In this document: in pieces, positions 55,300-58,645 of the stretch | How positions within the stretch are numbered: position 1 is the first letter of the stretch | How the letters are laid out: every line of letters starts with the position of its first letter | NCBI GenBank assembly: GCA_034696485.1 | Contig: JAQIWT010000022.1 | Location: forward strand, 1-58,645 | DNA from: Isohypsibius dastychi | Lineage: Eukaryota > Tardigrada > Eutardigrada > Parachela > Isohypsibiidae | DNA: 58,645 nt | Reading direction: 5' to 3' | Notes under the pieces: model-generated | Told to the model about the DNA's origin: nothing | Seen by the model: only the letters and a program-made list of their open reading frames with translations | The model's database searches: none | Made by a program: the position numbers and the translations under genes

Positions 55300-58259
55300 G
55301 GATTGATAGCTGTCTGTGCCCACCTATCATGCGTTAACAGACAGCCAAAATCTCAAATCACTACGTAAATCTGGAGTGTCCACTCTGTGCTCTGTAGTTT
55401 TTGAAGGTAGATTACAAGGTTTTGTTTGGTGTTCTCAGGGTCAAGAAGAGCTACAGAAGCTAAAGCAGAATTATGCTGGCATCCAGCACCATATTCTGAG
55501 CCGAGCTGTTGTTTCTGAAGCAATAAATGTTCGTGCGATTGGTCTTCTGCAAGATGAAATTGCCATGTACGAGCTCTCACACCGCATGCTTCAAGGATGT
55601 CAAGGAAGCTCCCTTGACGCTTCACTGAGCAGCGCTTCAGATGTCAGATTGATGCTCAACAATCAAATGCGTCAAGTTCAGAAGCTTCGGGAAAGTGGAA
55701 AACTTATAGAAGAAGTGAGTACGATAACACTGACTGAGAGTTGATACATAGAAGAGATTTATGCAGATTTACGAAACACTGCGGAGCGGTATTGAAGCAA
55801 GTTTCGAACAGAAAACCTCAAGCTCGCTGAAGAGCTATGGGCTCCAACTTCCACCGTTCAGAGAGATATTCCGGGAAAATCTATACTTGCTGGGAAACTT
55901 TTCCCAGCGTCCTGTGTCCGCTCATTCCGTTGAATGTGACTTGCAAATGAAGGAACCAATTGGAGAAGAATAAAACAGAACTCCGGCGCTAGCACCCACA
56001 ATGTATTTCCTTTGATTTTCGTCTTGAAAGAACCAGAAATGCGTTGTTTCTGATTAATAACTGGCAAGGCTTACATCAAGAAATGACAGACCAAGTGCAT
56101 GTTGTCTGAGTGCTTCTGAGTTTAGTATGTGCGCTAAATGTACCCATTTGCACACCTACAACGGCCGATGGGGTGCTTTGGCAACATCGCTATTGTAGCC
56201 AAATGATGGAACTGTGTTTGTGAAAATTATTTATGAATGCACGAAGTCAGCTGCATCATGAACTCAGACCACCCGTATTATTTACCGACAACATAGATGG
56301 ATACATGTGCAATGAATCATCTGATACTAAAGGTGGATAGTTAGAGCTTGTGAACTTCGGCCGAAACAGGAAACACGGCTTTTGTTGTAGCTCAACTATG
56401 AGAATCTGAAGAACGACATTTTGGATTTGGATATCCAGGTAAAATTGCCCAACGAACATGGTAATAAACCGTGTAGGCCACTTGGGTAAGTGACAGTATC
56501 ACCGTCGGTCAATTCGTGCGCACTGTAAACAAACTACAGTAAGCCGCTCATCCGCTTTTCCGCCCGATTTCAAAGCCTGGACTAAGCAGTTTGTGTTTCT
56601 TTTGGATTCTACGTGTCCAGGCACATTTCAGCTCCATGAAATTCTGTAGCTCCATGTAAAAACAAGAATATCCGACATGGAATGGAACTTCGTTAACTCG
56701 TTGCTCAATCAATTGTGTTGTTTTTTCTGCAGTTTACAGCATTGGCCACATGCTAAACTCTAGTGAATACGTAGTATACTAATTTAGACTGTATGTGTCT
56801 TATTTTATGACATAGATAGGTGGTGAAATTGACTTCATGCTCAACCGACTGGGGGAACTAGACGTCTTGAAGAACGAAAAACGAACCGCATCGTGCTTGC
56901 TCTCGGAGACTGAAGCGAAACTTGGTTCACTCTGCTCAGAAGAAAAATGGTCCGGCATTCGTACTTCTGTTGTGCGTAGGTATCACACACCAAATGTCTA
57001 TTTCATGAGTCACATGCTAACTGGAATATATTGGAGCAGGAACTTGCCGAGGCATTGCTGAAACACACAGAGTCAGAGCACAAGGGACAGAGGAGGAACG
57101 CCGAAACGACAAAGATGAAACTCACGGCCGAACACGAGTCGTGTAGAACGACAGAAAGGCGCCTTAAAGAGATCAAAGAAAAATATTCAAGCCTGAAGCG
57201 GGATATTTTCAGTGATGCACAGAGGTTTCACAACTTTAAGACCATGAAACTAATAGAGAAGGATGAAGAGGTGCGTTGCAATTTAGCAATCGATTTCAGA
57301 TTGTGCCATCATGTGGTTTCAGCTCGAAAAAGTCCGAAATACCATACAAGACGGTCGAATCGTGATACAAGAAAAACGAGCGCAGCTAACATTCGAACTT
57401 CAGAAAGTGCAGGCGGACTGCAATTTGGCTACGAAAGACTTGGAAAGATTGAAACAAAATCGTGCAGATGTCCAAGCTGACATACCAAAGCTGGAGAACG
57501 AAATTCAGGAGCAAATTTGGCAGCTCGAAGAAATTCAGAGTGATATAACGGCAAAACATGTCAAAAACCAGGACCTGAAGAAAAAAAGCATTGAAGATCT
57601 GGTACTCTAGTCTCCCAACAAATTGTCCATATGGATAGTGAAATCAGCGAGTGAAGACCGGTTCAGAGAGAGAGACAGACAGAGAGGCCGTCTGCCGCAC
57701 ACTGGCTCGGTCTTCTCTCACTGATTTCACTATCCATATAGCCGATTTGTTGGGAGACTAGAGTACTCGTCATCGAGCTTTTAACAAACTCTCCTTCATT
57801 TTAACCATGTCAGGAATCCCGGTGTGCCAAGGCACAGTATGCCACTGTAACCGGTCTGATGAAGGAAATTGACCGTTGCATGGACAATCTTAAAGACATG
57901 GAAGCTAAAGCTGCTAATCAGACTGGAATATATCGAGGTCTTTTACGCGCAGTGGATGATGCTGAAGAAAAGTTGAAAACGCTCAGGAAATCAAGCTCTG
58001 AATTTCACAAAAGTATGGCCCAGAAAGAAGCACAGCTTGAACATCATTATAGAACTCAGCAGAGGAAACTCCAATACATGACTTCCAATGAAGAGGCCAA
58101 TGCTGAAGAGCTCATAGAGCAACTCAACAGTGAGTTTCTGAATCCACGATCCAGGCCTGGTCAATCATATAATAATGATGCCACTTTTTCAAGATCAAGA
58201 AGCAGATGTTGAGAAAGCTTGTGGAGAGAAAGCCGCTATCCAGCTGAGTATTGAGCAAA
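55300..58259 (+). CDS. large coiled-coil protein, unknown; may continue past the window
   Basis: I do not recognise this gene. Exons include ELQKLKQNYAGIQHHILSRA then EAINVRAIGLLQDEIAMYEL (about 55440-55715), IDFMLNRLGELDVLKNEKRT (56825-56970), ELAEALLKHTESEHKGQRRN (57040-57270), VQADCNLATKDLERLKQNRA (57311-57601), MKEIDRCMDNLKDMEAKAAN (57812-58128) and EADVEKACGEKAAIQLSIEQ (about 58191-58258). Splice donors GTGAGT (58129) and GTAAGT (58259) are typical, and the last one implies further exons near or beyond 58.6 kb. The whole is helix-rich with heptads. Gaps at 55.98-56.8 kb hold no exon I could find. Its relation to cilia or centrioles is a guess from location. Confidence 0.6.
57610..57758. 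mobile_element. MITE-like hairpin element in an intron
   Basis: The ends GTCTCCCAACAAAT and ATTTGTTGGGAGAC are exact inverted repeats, flanked by TA on both sides (57608-57609 and 57759-57760), and the arms extend with mismatches through the ATGGATAGTGAAATCAG / CTGATTTCACTATCCAT stretch. At 149 bp, with terminal inverted repeats and a TA duplication, it fits a Tc1/mariner-type MITE. Removing it gives an intron of about 60 nt, the usual size here. The palindromic flank puts the splice donor GTACTC (57602) within the larger inverted repeat. Confidence 0.8.
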
Positions 58260-58645
58260 GTAAGTTGCATGAGAGAACATACTGTATTTCGAACCGCTTT
58301 TAAGCCAAATTTGATCGATGATTGGTTCATTTCTCCACCAAAGACCGGACCACGAACACTGGTCAGAGAGAAGGTCGCATCTTGTTCCGATCGACTGAGT
58401 TTTTAACTGTTCAAGTTCAATCCGAAAAATACAAGCCCAAGAACAGTGCTGCAATATTTATTTCGTCGGTCGCCAGACAGGGTCTCCCATGAACATAGCA
58501 CCCATGGGGGCAGTGACGCGCAAGGGGTCCAGACTTCTCGGGGGTGGGGTCCGGCACGACCAAGCGAACACGTCACCATGCGGGGCTGGCGGACTGCCAA
58601 ATTATTGTAGTTTAGCCAAAGTAAACTAAACTCTGAACTAACATA
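58260..58645. other. right edge, GC-rich stretch
   Basis: After the last donor no acceptor or exon was identified. Positions about 58495-58600 are clearly richer in GC than the rest of the window (GGGGGCAGTGACGCGCAAGG) and may be a dispersed repeat. Confidence 0.35.

Larger units (their letters stand above)
52317..55300. other. gene-poor, repeat-rich island
   Basis: About 3 kb without a supported gene. It contains a G run (52444-52456), the two 20-21 bp arrays near 53.0-53.35 kb, partly inverted copies of a GGTTATAG...AAACAGGGACTT...GGCTTTA motif at about 52780-52830 and 54950-54995, and a TTATTACTTGATTATTTTA-rich stretch at 54370-54530. Short frames at 53.7-54.36 kb look like chance. Confidence 0.6.

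Noticed and set aside
1-58645. CRISPR arrays, bacterial operons, integrated virus genes
   Set aside because: No direct-repeat/spacer array, ribosome binding sites or viral replication or capsid genes were recognised; introns mark the window as eukaryotic nuclear DNA.

Overview
This window is nuclear DNA from a eukaryote that builds motile flagella. The genes are broken up by many very short GT-AG introns, mostly about 35-65 nt, and there are no bacterial-style operons. Genes are dense and AATAAA-type signals follow several of them. Protein similarity was judged by eye from motifs and aligned stretches, so orthologue names rest on recognised family signatures. A flagellated protist, zoosporic organism or early opisthokont-like lineage would all fit. 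I cannot place the lineage from the sequence.

The most striking property is content. At least ten of the roughly nineteen genes belong to the axoneme, basal body or ciliary membrane. From left to right: CFAP52/WDR16 (about 0.7-5.0 kb, +, lacking its N-terminus); a coiled-coil protein (5.2-7.5 kb, +); a tektin (8.0-10.0 kb, -); a membrane RING-H2 E3 ligase (11.0-13.2 kb, -) head-to-head with a KCMF1-type ZZ-finger E3 ligase (13.7-15.2 kb, +); a thioredoxin-fold dynein light-chain/NME8-9-like protein (17.1-17.9 kb, +); CEP131/AZI1 (18.9-24.6 kb, -) head-to-head with outer-arm dynein light chain 1 DNAL1 (24.9-25.8 kb, +); SPAG6/PF16 (27.7-29.9 kb, +); a type-I-like PKA regulatory subunit (31.9-34.1 kb, +); a QRICH2/DUF4795-like protein (about 34.9-39.2 kb, -) head-to-head with alpha-tubulin acetyltransferase ATAT1 (39.4-40.6 kb, +); RSPH1 (41.3-42.3 kb, +); an inositol polyphosphate 5-phosphatase resembling INPP5E (44.2-45.3 kb, +); an unknown membrane protein (45.5-46.8 kb, -); an unknown single-TM protein (47.7-49.6 kb, +); an unknown basic protein (49.7-50.4 kb, -); and two coiled-coil proteins (50.8-52.3 kb and 55.3-58.3 kb, +).

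Functionally the set spans the doublet microtubule (CFAP52, tektin, ATAT1), outer dynein arm (DNAL1, thioredoxin-like chain), radial spoke (RSPH1), central pair (SPAG6), basal body and transition zone (CEP131), ciliary phosphoinositides (INPP5E-like) and cAMP signalling (PKA-R). The neighbouring unknown coiled-coil genes are therefore candidates for ciliary roles, though this is inference only.

Non-coding DNA includes a foldback (long inverted repeat) element of about 0.97 kb inside a CEP131 intron, a MITE-like 149-bp hairpin inside an intron at 57.6 kb, an inverted GGTTCAC-rich minisatellite in a 2.07-kb CFAP52 intron, and a repeat-rich gene-poor island at 52.4-55.3 kb. The first 33 bases are a poly-C/poly-G run that looks like a sequencing or assembly artefact at a contig edge.
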